Below are positions 43,899 to 56,163 of a stretch of 64,000 nucleotides of DNA, piece after piece (positions within the stretch are counted from its first letter, which is position 1; the number at the start of each line of letters is the position of its first letter). The stretch spans positions 353,770 through 417,769 of the forward strand of contig BCKC01000013.1 of NCBI GenBank assembly GCA_001600455.1. The letters are read 5' to 3'. The translations under genes and the position numbers were made by a program. The stretch is from Endocalyx cinctus. Its lineage: Eukaryota; Ascomycota; Sordariomycetes; Amphisphaeriales; Apiosporaceae. The notes below the pieces were generated by a model. The model ran no database searches and was not told the origin of the DNA. It saw nothing but the letters and a program-made list of their open reading frames with translations.

Positions 43899-46800
43899 AC
43901 AAATCCCATAAGATGTTAAAAAGAAATTGGCGACCTGATAGTCTATATCAGTCAGTGATACTACGAGTCCTCGGTAGGATATGATACATAGGCTTGTATG
44001 TGGATGTTTAATCTTGGTGGTATGAGGTGCGAGATGAATGCAAGGAACCCTCTCTAATCTCAATCTCGATTGAAGGCGATAACTTGCTAAATAATAGGTA
44101 AGATGCAAATGTTGATAGACGATAATGGTAAGTGTATATAGTATTATATAGTATGATGTAATAATAGCATATAGATTGTATGGTTATAGATAATGGAGGG
44201 TTGTCTACATTGATGAGATCGAAAGATATAAGGGAGATCTATGGTATCGAGTCGGGCAAATGATGGTTTAAAATGAAATTCTCGTAGTTAAGAGTAGAGA
44301 AGAAATCGATAAGAATTAATAAAGGATGTATAGTAAAGGAGTAAAATAGGATTTTGATATTGGCGACGCCGAAAGCGCCCAAGAGTTATAAGGTTGCAAG
44401 AAGCAAGAATGGCCTGACCCTGCAGGGTAGCGGGAACGCTGCTCTGCTTTGACAAGATAGTAATCATCCAGACTAAGGAAGGAGACGTCTGCACCACAAA
44501 AAAATGCAATAAGGGAAATAACAAGGAATATCCCGATGATGGGTTGCACGGAAAACTCACTTAACCCCTATAATTATTCTTCATTTTAAGTTTCACGGTA
44601 TATTTCTCCGACAAGGGTTATTATCACAAAGGTCACACTGTAAAAAGGAATCGAGTGAAGGATAGAATACCGGGGCATACTTATTACCAACAACGGTATA
44701 GGTAAGAGAGTCGTAATTACATAAAACTATATAGGTCTCGAAAAGCGGCCCTAGGTAAGTGTGCTATATTTAATGCTCATAATTTATCTCTTGATATTAA
44801 TAAGAGAATACAATTATGGTCTGACTTTGTGTAGGTGGCAAAAGATATGAGGTGGATTTTCTTTAAGATCAGGCCATATGCAAGGCTAAAAGGCCTAAAT
44901 CGTAATATATTCTTTTTTTATGCCTTTATCGTCTAACTATATCTGCCATCCCTTTTCGCGACGCGTAAAATAGAGTACGCAGCACTTGCTGGCAACAAAA
45001 ATGAAATCAAATTTTGGATAGTTTAATCCCAAGGAGAAAAAACTTGGACAATACCATTCATAATAAGAGTGAGCGAGAACTTTCAAGATGCTTCGTAGGA
45101 AGTTACCTGCACTCAAACTGCTAGATACAATAAAGCCCTAAAAGATGCCAACTCATTGGGCCCCACTCGCTAAGCACGGCTCCTTACTCGTTACATTCGA
45201 AGGTATGAACAAGTAGGGTAAATACCGAGAACCTTACCTTACGAACCGCTTAACACGTCATTTTTCTCTTGAGCGCTTTGGGTAGATCTGCACCGTCGAG
45301 GTTTGTGATGGAGTTGGGTAATTAGTAGCAAACTTATTACCCGGCTCAATTTTAAGAGTCTAACTTAATACTCTTAAGTCTTTCGCTTATAACTACATAG
45401 CCTCCGTTTTTCTGCTTGCAAAAGCAAGTCAGGCCACTCAGCGGATATCATTAAATATTAAGGACGTATACGGTAAAATGCATATGTCAGCAGGTTCTGA
45501 GTTTTCTCCGAACCTTGACCTGACACATTCTGGCCTAATTTTCTGCGAATAAAAGACTAAAATTACCTATACGAACCTTTACCCACATAATTATATATAG
45601 CGAGTTTACTGGTAGGAATCATGTTTAGGCGCATAGCTACTGCCGAGTTTCTAGAATTCAAGTTTAGACTCGATACGTTTTCATTTTATCTTCTGTAAAA
45701 TCAAGAAATTAAGCTGCCAAGATTAACCTCAATACCTATATATATACAACTCTATAAAAGTATAACGACTTACCTTTCTACACGTCGCCCTTTGAGAGAG
45801 TATGGAGCACGAATGTGTGGCTTGACTACTGCTAACATGATGTTTGAGCCGTTCATACTTTTTGCACTTGGCTTGGCTAGAATCGCGATCCGGACGTATG
45901 GGCGCATTAGTGCCGTTGGGGTATCTAACTATCGGGCGGATAACTACATTATACTTCTCGTAATTATGAGTTTACCTAGATATCAACCGCGTAGTAACGA
46001 CCTGTTATCTTACAAATCAAGGTTTAGATTCCATACGCAGCCGAATCCGTTCTTACCTACATACTGGACACAAACTTACATGGGCTTATGAACAGTAACC
46101 TTTCGGAGGAGGATCATGCGAAGTTAAATCCTCACGAAAAGGAATACAAGATTAGGTATATAAGGTTTTAATTAAAGATTTCCCGGGAACGTGCTAATCC
46201 ACGATATAATTACTACATCGAAGATTTTAATCGCGTATTACATCCTATACACTCTGATCATCTGGATGATAAAAGGGGCGATGCTATCGTTCTTCGCACA
46301 ACTCATAGTAGGCCGCCGCAGTACAAAACCCTTTCGCCCGATAATCCCCCTTTGTTTTTCCTTTTATTAAGATATAATAATGCTAATGGAAAATAGGAGA
46401 GATCGGGAAAATACAGACGACTCATCTGCTGGGGTTTTGTTATTACCAGGATAACGTGGGTAATTATGTTATGGTGTATTCTGCTCACCTATCGGCCGCT
46501 AAAGGGATACTGGCAGATCTACCCTGACCCTGGAGGTAATTATATAATAATATTACATAATTATATTTTATTTATATAGACTAATATAATTTTAAAATTT
46601 ATTATCATCTTCTACCTCGCTCGTTAACCTCTTCGTAACACTTAGCTTAAATTTATCTACCGATCTATACATTCTCGGAATCCCATTTTCGCTTTTATGT
46701 ATAGCCGATATCAAACTGTGGAAAAAATTAGGATTTATTGTCCTAGTCTCAGGAAACCTCTTCGTCGTATATGTAGGAGTTATGCGTTGTTACTTAATCT

Positions 46801-49139
46801 TTTCGAATGGTATAACGAGCGCCCAACAGGCCGTAAAATGGATTGCCCGAGTTTTATTCGTCTCGATTATATCGACAAACTTACCTTTTCTATTTCCAAT
46901 TATACGGCGCTGGATAGCTATTCCCCTGCGTTTGCATATGGGTACACGGGGTGCTGACCCGAACGTACGACAACTGCGCATAATATCAGTGCTGGGAGAG
47001 AGTCAAGCTACCCGTTCTCACATGAGAGAACTCGAGATGATTTTTCAGCCTATTCAGCACCCCTTGAACGGTGGCTCAATGCCTCAAAAGTAGCTAGCTT
47101 ACTAGGAACATCAGGTAGTCAGGTCATTTTTTCTTTTCTTTTCTTTTGAAAATTGCGAGGGGATAGTTAACTTAAAGTACTTGGGTTGAATTGAATGCAA
47201 CGTAAAAACCTGACAAGAAAATGACTGTTGCTAGAAGACAAGTTAGCGGGGATTCTGCTGCTTTGTCTATCTACACTACACTAACGAAATCATACCACTC
47301 CAAGGAAGAAGACGGAACTTGCCGATATCTATCTTACATTAGTTTCATCAAAGTTAATACCTATCACCGCATACAAATGAATGTGTGTAGGGCCAGCCCT
47401 TCTTTCTTGCACGGCATGCTCCGGGACGAGGAAGAGATGAAATTAAGTAGTGTAAGAAGGATTTCCAGGATAATAGTAGATAATAACGAGATTGCACTGC
47501 ATTCTCTCCCCCTTTCACGCGCGTCGGTATAAGAGAACGATGAGTGGGTTGCTTGGCGCGGGATGCAGTTACGAAACCGATATCGTAGATCGTCGTTAAC
47601 TTCTATACTAGTGAATAAGCGGACACATTTACCGTAAATGGGTTGCTTTGTGCTCGAATGAAATTGAGCGTTTACCAGCAGGTTGACTTTTACTAATAAT
47701 CAGTAATATGATATTGATTGAATGATTCTTGATATTTCTAGGCTCTGATTGATATATCATTGATGCCGTATCTTTGAGCTTTGAAGAATTGATCTATACC
47801 GGACTAGCGGAGCTGCATTAGAATTAATTACACACAGATCGCCGAGTCCATTAAACGGTGGAGAGCGTCGGCCCACATATCTAGCTATCATATATACCTA
47901 GCAGGCTAATAGGAGGAAAAACATGCAAAAGGACCTAGGGGTTGATAATTTATTGTTACATTATGTAGATGGGAAAATATTTTGGTAAGTATTGCGAACT
48001 TGCGGCAGATCGGAGACTGATGTCGGCTGTTGTTCTAACCTTACACCTGGAATCGCTGCTCCTGACTCACCTGGGTTCCAATTAAATATTATTTCCGTAC
48101 ACGTACGTGTATGCATACGTAGGATAAGGGCCAAAGTATCGATACCCTGTCAAGTATTTTCACTAGACAGGGTTACTGTGACTATGCCTCATTCGGTATG
48201 ATCTACAGACTCTTGTAGTAAAAACACTTCAAAAACCAGTCGGTATATTTAACTACTATGTAAACATGCCTTGTCAAACTCCCTGTTCAATTCCCTTGTT
48301 CCTCCAGAATACCTCATTGTGTTTCGAAACTTACCCATATACCATCCGGAGGTAGTGTACCTGCATCATCATCACCGGCCCATTTTCCTGCACGGGTTGG
48401 TTCCGACTCGAGTTCTTTCACCCCCCTCCTGTTCTCCCAAATAACCACTTTTCCCCCACAATAACCTTCACACACAACCACTCATTCCACCTCTGTCATC
48501 AATTAGTCTGACACTGACGACCCAGTTACTAAGCCAGATTCGGATAGACCGCTCCGAGTAGTTTCAGTACGACCCTAGAATTGCACAGACCGGCTTTTGA
48601 TAGAATCGAGATTTTAGTCACCGTACTAACTTCCGGGATTTTTGACAGTCGTTTTACCCAATCAACCAATGCTTGGGAGCCCTAACTTAGTGTATATTCG
48701 TCCTAGGGTACTAGAAGCATAATACACGATAAGCAATTCATGAGCTAGAGCCCGACCGACCCAGATTTATTTTATATCTATGCTGGGGTTCCTTGATCCC
48801 AGCATAGGTATAGTAGCCTTCTTATCCGAATACGTCTCGTAATTACTACCTAGTTCGTTCGCCACGTGAGGAGGACCCACTTCGACGTTACGCTATGAAC
48901 GCTTCGACTACCTAGCCGTTGGAGAAAATAACGGTAGAAAATGATTATATCTTTGATCATCCATCTACTAAGCCGTTAACATTTTGAATTTTCATGATAT
49001 GAGCAAGCCGATAATATCTACGCCCACGATTGATAATATTTCGAGTGAGAGTCTCTACTCTCGATCACCGGTCTTTTAGGATCTCGGTCAATCCAAAGCG
49101 ACGAAAAGACAAAGAGTGAAAAAAAGGGAGAAAAACAAG
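43899..49139. other. gene-poor stretch, 5.2 kb
   Basis: The largest stretch without a supported gene. AT-rich, with many short open frames of no coding character; 46697-47093 plus has the most protein-like frames (RICRSYALLLNLFEWYNERP and ESQATRSHMRELEMIF in different registers) and may be a gene relic. A perfect 10-bp inverted repeat lies at 48778-48807. No tRNA, transposase or LTR seen. Confidence 0.45.
48778..48807. repeat. short perfect hairpin
   Basis: CTATGCTGGG, a 10-nt loop, then CCCAGCATAG. It lies within non-coding DNA, 330 bp upstream of the rhodopsin-domain gene. It could be a palindromic protein site or chance; it does not form a tRNA arm set. Confidence 0.6.
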
Positions 49140-50745
49140 ATGGAAGAGCCCGTACCGAATCGTGGCCCGACCCTTCTAACCGTCGATGTCACATTTCTCG
49201 CCATTACGCTCGTTATAGTTATCTTGAGATGTTTGGTTCGATTATTCATGGTCAAAAGATTCAGTTCAGGTGGGTTGTTTTGAGTATAACATCCGCTGTG
49301 GAAACGAGTTCTAATTCATAGTTGTGACACAGATGACTGGCTCATGTTGGCAGCTGCGGTTCGTTCACCTCTATTTCCTACATCTTTCATATCCTGTCTT
49401 TGCTATTTTCTAACGAGTTTTCAGACGGTCTTTACCCTTTACAATATTTGCTCCATCAGCGGTGTTCATTATGGCACTGGACGTCATAAAAGTGACCTGA
49501 CAGATGCGAACTTTGCCCGAGCTAAAGAGGTGTGTAGAATAACGGACGTTCAAAATCACATAACAAGGCTGATATGGTCATAGTATTGGTATTTTTGCTA
49601 CCTAGCCTACGCGACGACAATGATGCTGTCTAAAACTTCTATCTCTGTGTTCCTACTCCGTCTGGCTGTACAAAAGACTCATCGCCGAATCATTTACGGC
49701 ACAGCTCTGGTCACAATTTTTACGTGTGTGGTATTTTTCTTTGTCACACTATTTCAGGTTCGTATTGGGATGACAGCCCGTTCTAGAAAGACTCGTCGCT
49801 AAATTCCCCTTTTAGTGCAAGCCGATTTCCTACTTCTGGGATAAATATACTCAGGAAGGATCTTGCATTAATCCGCAAATTGTTATTTCTCTAGCCTACC
49901 TTTACAGCGCCTGCGCCGTCATCACCGATTTTACATATGCGCTATTACCGGCCTGGATAGTGTGGAATCTCCAAATGAAAGCGAGGACGAAGTACGCGTT
50001 GATCCCCTTGATGGCAACGGGTTGTGTGTAAGTTAAATCTAAATACTGTTACCATGGTCAGAAATATCTGACTTTGCCAAAACAAAACAGAGCGAGTGCA
50101 GCCGTCATTGTGCGGTTTGCCTATCTCCCCAATATCGCCGACGAAGATTTCCTCTGGAGTACTCTCGACATAGCCATCTGGTCCACGGTAGAAGAAGGGT
50201 TGGCCATTTCAGCGGCTAGTCTGGCTACTCTCCGGCCACTGGCTAAGTATATCGGTGTGAAACTAGGTCTTACGACTCGGTCTAAAAACACTCACCCTTC
50301 GTACTACAACAGAATGGGCGATAGTCGATTCGAAGCCCAGCAACGCAGTCAAAAAACATCAGACGCCATGAAGCTCGATACCTTCAAGAGTCGGAAGGAT
50401 GATTCCTTAGATGGCTGCGATGGGGCCGGTGGCTTGAAGGCCTACGAGGTCAATATCGAAGCGGATAAAAGTCGCAAGCAGGCCAAGCTCCCCAAGAGCC
50501 TTCATGGTGTGATGCATGGCGTGACATACGAAGTTAGCTCCGAATACATTGGCGAAAAAAAATTGATGGAAAACGTAGCGGGGAATGGAATGAATGCCCC
50601 GGAGATCCAGCGTTCTAGACATGGGGTAGAATCAAGTGTAGAGGAGCTTCACACTAAGTCATCAAAGGATACCTCCTGGGATGAAGGCATGGCAAAGATG
50701 CCTAAGAGTTTTCTATCTAACGCATCTAACGCATCAGATGAGTGA
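49140..50745 (+). CDS. rhodopsin-domain (PTH11-like) integral membrane protein
   Basis: A six-exon gene whose phases all agree: 49140-49269, 49333-49358, 49425-49529, 49584-49757, 49816-50027 and 50091-50745, giving 433 residues. All five introns are GT-AG (55-66 bp). Seven membrane segments are visible: the first in LLTVDVTFLAITLVIVILRC, then DDWLMLAAA, YWYFCYLAYATTMMLSKTSI, TALVTIFTCVVFFFVTLFQ, NPQIVISLAYLYSACAVITD, KYALIPLMATGCVASAAVIV and a last one around AISAASLATLRPL. DDW after helix 1-2, the KxSI of helix 3 and the D-x-x-x-A-L-L-P motif are typical of this fungal family (PF20684 type). The 140-residue tail is hydrophilic and Lys/Ser-rich. Probable surface sensor or receptor-like role, by family analogy. 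No damage seen. Confidence 0.85.
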
Positions 50746-51815
50746 GAATACTAATTTACGGTCGCTTCCTCATTTCTACATGTACAATATTATTAATAAC
50801 ACAAGCAATAAGACACCCACGTACTTTGTCATTTCATCGGTCATTACTTGACTAGCTTACTTTTCTCTTTCTTGTTTTGTAAGGTCTTATTTGCCTTGAC
50901 CAGCGATCTACGACTGGTTCGTTAAGACAACATACTCGCCACCACCGCGTACAGATGAATATTATGACTTAGTGAAAACAGTATGTAATGAAAACTACGG
51001 AAGCTAAACTCCTAGATTTTGTTGTATCCACTTTGGTAAAGCCAGGTTTTGTATTCACTAGTTCGGAGCCACATTTCTAAAATGGGCAAACCTGCCGCTA
51101 TTGATGTAAGACGGGGCTATATAATGGGACTTTTAATATGGTCGCCGATTTGCTAGTCACCTTGCACTCCGGTATTCCGGGTCTCCGCAAATCTAAGGCA
51201 TAGTTACACTATATAAGATACCCATGCTACCATAACAATCAATCTCCGATACCTATTCAAGACCCGTATTTATACGTCTAATATAGGGTCTAGTATACAA
51301 TTGATCTGTCAGCCGAGGTTTACATTTCCGCTTCTTATGTCGATTTGCTGTCATAGCCACGAGGTTGTGGGCAATAGACCGTACAACCTGCCAGGTACCA
51401 GTGGGGCTACCCATCTGATTCAAGTTCATCCTAATACTTCGTACGCCGCGATGATCTCCTATGCAGGGGAGAGCGTATTCTTGTGAATAGATAGAAAGAG
51501 AAAAGAAGGTAGAAGAAGAAGGGTGAACGGAAGAAGAGTCTTACCCCTTCAAACTTTGAGTATAGCGTCACGTGGAGATGACGAGTTTCGTGTATTATTT
51601 GATGAATGTGGAGCTGCTGATCTATGCGGGTTTTGCCGTCTCAGGAGACGTCGCGTTCTGAATGGGTGTAGTTATGCATGGGCCTTCTTATATCTAATTG
51701 AATAAAGAAATAAGCTCTCGCCGTTTTTCTATATGTGATAGCCTGTATGTGTGTGCGTGTGTGTTACCCCCCAGACCACGGCAAAATTCAACTTCTTACA
51801 CTCTTTTAATACGCC
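50746..51815. other. intergenic, 1.1 kb
   Basis: Spacer between two same-strand genes; no conserved frame. A GT-rich repeat (TGTATGTGTGTGCGTGTGTG) sits at 51744-51763, just upstream of the GMC gene. Confidence 0.4.
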
Positions 51816-53747
51816 ATGCGTCTTAAACAACTTTCAGGCCTTTTGGCCGTTCCATTCTTTACTACTGTTTACGCGGTCGAGCTTACTGGCTATGAGTACG
51901 TCGTGGTTGGGTCCGGTGCTGGCGGTGGCCCGGTCGCGGCCCGCCTCGCCATGGCCGGTTACAAGACTCTGCTGATCGAAGCCGGTGACGATTAAGGCGC
52001 TAACATCAACTATACCATCCCGGCTTATAATGCTAAGGTGTCCGAAGACGAGAAGCTCGCTTGGAACTTCTTCGTTCGCCACTACGCTGACAACGAAACG
52101 CAGGCCCGCGACTGGAAAACTAGCTACGATATTCCCGATGGTGATATCTACACCGGTCTCGCGTCGCCGGCTGGCTCTTCCATGAAGGGTACTTTGTATC
52201 CTCGTATAGGTACCCTTGGTGGTTGTATTGCACACAACGCCCTCATCGCTGTGTATCCCTATGAATCTGATTTCGAATACGTAGCTTCCCTGACCGGTGA
52301 TGCCTCATGGTCTCCCGACAATATGCGAGAGCACTTTAAGAGCTTAGAGAAAAACTAATATAGCCTGCCACTCGCTGAGGGACACGGCTACGACGGGTGG
52401 CTGAGCACCGAAACCGCACCTCTGAGCATTGTTCTAGGCGATGTCCAACTTCTTTCTATGCTCACCGGGGGTGTATTCGCCCTGGGAAATCTCACCGGTG
52501 GACTGTTCGATCTCGCAACTCTGGTCGCTGGAGATCTCAATAGTTATAGTGACCAGCGTGATTATGAGCCGGGCTATTACCAGATCCCTGTGAGCACCGA
52601 TGATGCTTACCGTACTGGCTCACGAGAGTTTATCCTCGCCGTTCGAGACGCCGTCACCGTAAACGGCACCAAGAAATATCCCTTGGACGTCAGAATGAAC
52701 TGCTACGTCACCAAAGTAGTCTTCGACGAAACCATAACCCCACCCACCGCTACCGGAGTCGAGTTCCTAGACGGCGCCCACTTATACAAAGCCAGTCCGC
52801 TAAGCGGTAGCGCTGCTGCCGGCGTCCCCGGTTCCGCCACCGCTTCGCGCGAAGTTATCGTTGCCGGTGGTGTGTATAACTCCCCCCAGATCCTCAAGCT
52901 ATCCGGTGTCGGTCCCGCTGCCGAGCTCGAATCATTCGGTATCAAGGTGATCAAGGACCTCCCCGGTGTCGGTACTAACCTCCAGGACCACTACGAGATC
53001 TCCGTCACAGCCAACGTCCCTACCAACTGGACCGCCTTCGAGGGCTGTACCTGGAGTTTCCGGGGCCAAGAGGACCCATGCATCGATACCTGGAACAACC
53101 CCGTTCTCGGAGACCACGGCACGTACTCCTCGCCGGGTCTCGCCGCCGCTATGCTGTACAAGAGTTCGGTAACGGCCGACGATAGTTTCGATATTTTCGC
53201 TTTCGGCGGACCCGTTAACTTCCGTGGATATTTCCCCGACTACAGCATCAACGCGACGGACGAGCACGACTGGTTCACCTGGGCGATCCTCAAGGCGCAC
53301 CCACGCAACACCGCCGGAAGCGTCACTTTGCGCAGCGCCGATCCCCTCGACATGCCAGATATCCTATTCAACTATTTCGAAAACGGTGCCGAGGACGACC
53401 TTCAGGCCTTATACGAGGCGATCGAACTCGCTCGCTCTGCCCTCGATCGTCAGGTGGTTTCTACCGTTGAAGACCTTCCCGGATCGACGCTCGACACTGA
53501 GGAGGCTGTTAAGCAGTATATCCGAGACGGTACGTGGGGCCACCACGCCTCTTCTACTTGCCCTATTGGTTCCGACAGCGACCCGATGGCCGTTTTGGAC
53601 TCTAAGTTCCGCGTTCGTGGTGTGAGCGGTTTGCGCGTCGTCGATGCTTCCGTTTACCCTCGCATCCCCGGTACATTTACTGCTGTGTCGACGTATATGG
53701 TCGGCGAGAAGGCTGCGGTGGATATCTTGGCTGAGTTAGAGGAGTAA
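51816..53747 (+). pseudogene. GMC oxidoreductase with two in-frame TAA codons
   Basis: Single-exon frame of 644 codons from ATG 51816. A signal peptide-like start (KQLSGLLAVPFFTTVYA) precedes the FAD-binding VVVGSGAGGGPVAARLAMAG and LLIEAGDD. The C-terminal GMC block HHASSTCPIGS, FRVRGVSGLRVVDASVYP and PGTFTAVSTYMVGEKAA is intact, including the active-site His. TAA at 51993-51995 follows GDD, where relatives have Gln, and TAA at 52356-52358 follows EKN; both fit CAA-to-TAA. No frameshift occurs across 1.9 kb and GC content remains high (third-position C/G bias), so inactivation looks recent or readthrough/assembly error must be considered. If functional the enzyme would be a secreted FAD-dependent alcohol or sugar oxidase. 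Confidence 0.85.
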
Positions 53748-54043
53748 CTTGGGGGAAGATAACTAAGAGTTAGGAGTGGGGATGCTTCAATAAGAAGAAG
53801 GGGAAGAAAAAAGTAATCAAAATACCCGTCAATTTGAGATAAATTCTCGGATTAGAATAAGTCAACAACGTGGAAACTAGTCAAATACAATATACTTTTT
53901 TTGAGATTTTGTTGCCAATGAGAACATTTATGTGTCTGATTCTATTTTTATAAGTAGTAGTAACTATAATTATGTGAAATTACAAAGGTATTGATGTCCA
54001 GGAAATAAATGCTAATAAGTTCTAACGTTACAGTTACTCTTTT
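53748..54043. other. 3' spacer between convergent genes
   Basis: AT-rich, about 300 bp between the ends of the GMC gene and the 612-aa gene; it should contain both polyadenylation regions. Nothing else seen. Confidence 0.3.
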
Positions 54044-55882
54044 CTACGACATAGTGTTCAACCAAGCCCCGACCATTTGTAATAACGAATTTCCGCTACT
54101 GGCTTCGGACTCCGTGGAGATTTCCTTGTCATATACCCAGACTGGACCAACAATATCCGTGAAGCCTTCTTCTACTTGCTGTGAGCACCAGTTGAAGATT
54201 TGCTGAGATACTAGTTCCGTAAGGTGTTGAATCTTCTCGGCATCCTGAGATCTCAGAGTCAAATGGTGGTCACTGTAATTATTAGCATCCTGTCCCGTTT
54301 GACCAAGTACTTTCAGAATGAAACCCCCGCTTTCTGTGAAACCGTAATCTTTTTGTCTGCTTGGAAGCCAGGTCCAGTGAGAATAGCCCCACTCATGAGA
54401 ACATAGAAGGTGATCACGTAACTCGAGTTCTATATCTTGTTCTTTCATTGCGCCGAAAGGTGGCCATACAGTACACGGCCGGTTCGAATAATCTTCGTTA
54501 CCGCGATATTCGCGATAGCAATCACGTCGGAGACGCCAGACATCAGCCCTCGAGACATGCCCATCTTGAATATGCGGCCCGGGTTTACGAAAATCCATGA
54601 AAGAATGGGGTATTCCGGTCCATGCCGCGGCCTCTGTATCGTCGGGATACCCATACCCATGCTTTGCTATTATGGATATCATATGATTTCGGCCACAAAG
54701 CGCGGACCCCAGCCACAGAGGGGCAGAACTTTGAAAAGAAAATATTTTTGCGAGGAGCTCGTAATTATTGGATTGTATGATGGGCATAATGGCATTATGA
54801 ACCGCTCGAATTACGGCTCCTGAGAGATCGCACGCCACATCTGGCTCCCACAATACACTATGCAGACAAGATAAATAGGCACATTGCCTGAGACTTAGGA
54901 TCATGAAGTGCTCTATATCATCAAAGTGGGGCGGGTATCTCGGGGACGAATCGATAGGTATTGGCACAGTCGAGAACAAAGGGCATGGTAGGAAAATCTT
55001 ACAAGCCTCTGCTTTCCAACTTTGCTGAGAGGGAAAGCTAATAGCCGCAGATAGGGCTGCTACGCATTGTTTTCCTAAATTATACGCTTGGCAGAGGCGC
55101 TTGAGGTAGGTGGCGGCCTGATTAGCGTTGGGAAAAGTACGCGTCTGATGGGGCTTGCCTCGCCGTTTCTGACACCCAGTGAATATGAGAAAATCTGCGG
55201 GCCAATCGGGCACTACTGTCCATGGAAGTACTTCTTTCTGGTTCGAAATTGAAAAGAACCTGCCTGGTTTGCCACCAAGGGTTTGCCACCAAGCACACTC
55301 ATCTATAGTTGCATAACTAAGATCTACGCGAGCTTGGCTTGGGAAATCTTCATCGTTATGCGAAAACTCATAGTCCCGGACCCTTATATCTAGAGAAAGA
55401 CCTTGGCGTTCGGCAAGGTGAGCGTTGAGGATATAAGCCCATGCGAGAACAAGAAGTAAAATGCCATTGTTTGCCGTGCCTTCCCAGGTTCGGAAGCTCT
55501 CTGAGGATGATAAGGTGCATTTGAGGGGGAATTTGGTTCTCAAGCAGATATTTTTGGGCTTCTCCTTCTTTTCAACCAAGGAGCAGTTGGTATTTGCCGC
55601 ACTCGAGTTAGTCCAAGTAGAATATCCTCTTAACGTAGTAACTTCGGTGCCGCCAATATCATCTGGTAGTTTGGGAATGCGCCTAAGCAGACCCGCCATA
55701 TCAAATATCTGATATAGGAACTGACCCGGTCTCATTGCGCGAGCATCTTCCACGACTTTCTCCCATTTTTGAGTGCTTTCGAAGAATTTAGAGCTAGGGT
55801 CTGGAAATTTGACTTTGGGGGTTGAACTACTCGTCCCACGCAAAGGAACTATGTTAGGTTGATATTCGTTCATTTCCCCCAC
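54044..55882 (-). CDS. unknown 612-aa protein
   Basis: A long uninterrupted frame from ATG 55882 with even coding character, so almost certainly a real gene. No signal peptide; a hydrophobic segment at residues about 140-157 (NNGILLLVLAWAYILNAHLA) is probably buried rather than membrane. Recognisable local features: Trp-rich WWQTLGGKPG, VVPDWPADFLIFTGCQKRR, CSHEWGYSHWTWLPSRQKDY near the C-terminus, and several Cys/His positions. It resembles, in style, fungal-specific conserved proteins of about 600 residues without a named domain. It lies between the GMC pseudogene (convergent) and the UNC93-like transporter (same strand). Confidence 0.75.
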   Translation of the reverse strand: MGEMNEYQPNIVPLRGTSSSTPKVKFPDPSSKFFESTQKWEKVVEDARAMRPGQFLYQIFDMAGLLRRIPKLPDDIGGTEVTTLRGYSTWTNSSAANTNCSLVEKKEKPKNICLRTKFPLKCTLSSSESFRTWEGTANNGILLLVLAWAYILNAHLAERQGLSLDIRVRDYEFSHNDEDFPSQARVDLSYATIDECAWWQTLGGKPGRFFSISNQKEVLPWTVVPDWPADFLIFTGCQKRRGKPHQTRTFPNANQAATYLKRLCQAYNLGKQCVAALSAAISFPSQQSWKAEACKIFLPCPLFSTVPIPIDSSPRYPPHFDDIEHFMILSLRQCAYLSCLHSVLWEPDVACDLSGAVIRAVHNAIMPIIQSNNYELLAKIFSFQSSAPLWLGSALCGRNHMISIIAKHGYGYPDDTEAAAWTGIPHSFMDFRKPGPHIQDGHVSRADVWRLRRDCYREYRGNEDYSNRPCTVWPPFGAMKEQDIELELRDHLLCSHEWGYSHWTWLPSRQKDYGFTESGGFILKVLGQTGQDANNYSDHHLTLRSQDAEKIQHLTELVSQQIFNWCSQQVEEGFTDIVGPVWVYDKEISTESEASSGNSLLQMVGAWLNTMS

Positions 55883-56163
55883 TACGTTTATAGTGGTGTA
55901 TTATAATTAGTTTGATTTGCTTATATGTACGTTGGTAAACTTGCTGCAAGATTCAGGCAGGCGGTGAGTTTGCATATGCAAGGGCCATTGGTCTCTCTTT
56001 ATCGATAGATGCGGAGAGTTAAGGAGCAAGCCTCAAGCCTCAGAGGTGACATGGGACGGTGTGGCGTGGCGGGTGGACATGGGTTTTTCTTCTTCCATCT
56101 GGCTTCCATTTTTTTTCTCCCACCCTTTTTTCCCTTCCTCTTTTAATACTAGGGTGAGGATTA
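55883..56163. other. promoter-side spacer
   Basis: Spacer between the stop of the UNC93-like gene and the start of the 612-aa gene, with T/C-rich runs around 56090-56145; no other element. Confidence 0.3.

Noticed and set aside
45160..45310. Possible thymidylate-kinase-like P-loop relic (GSLLVTFEGMNK-stop-GKYRE)
   Set aside because: Only a short stretch with a stop in the loop and no further kinase motif; too weak to annotate.
52932..53300. Minus-strand frames of 80-120 codons opposite the GMC gene
   Set aside because: Shadow frames caused by high third-position GC of the sense gene.
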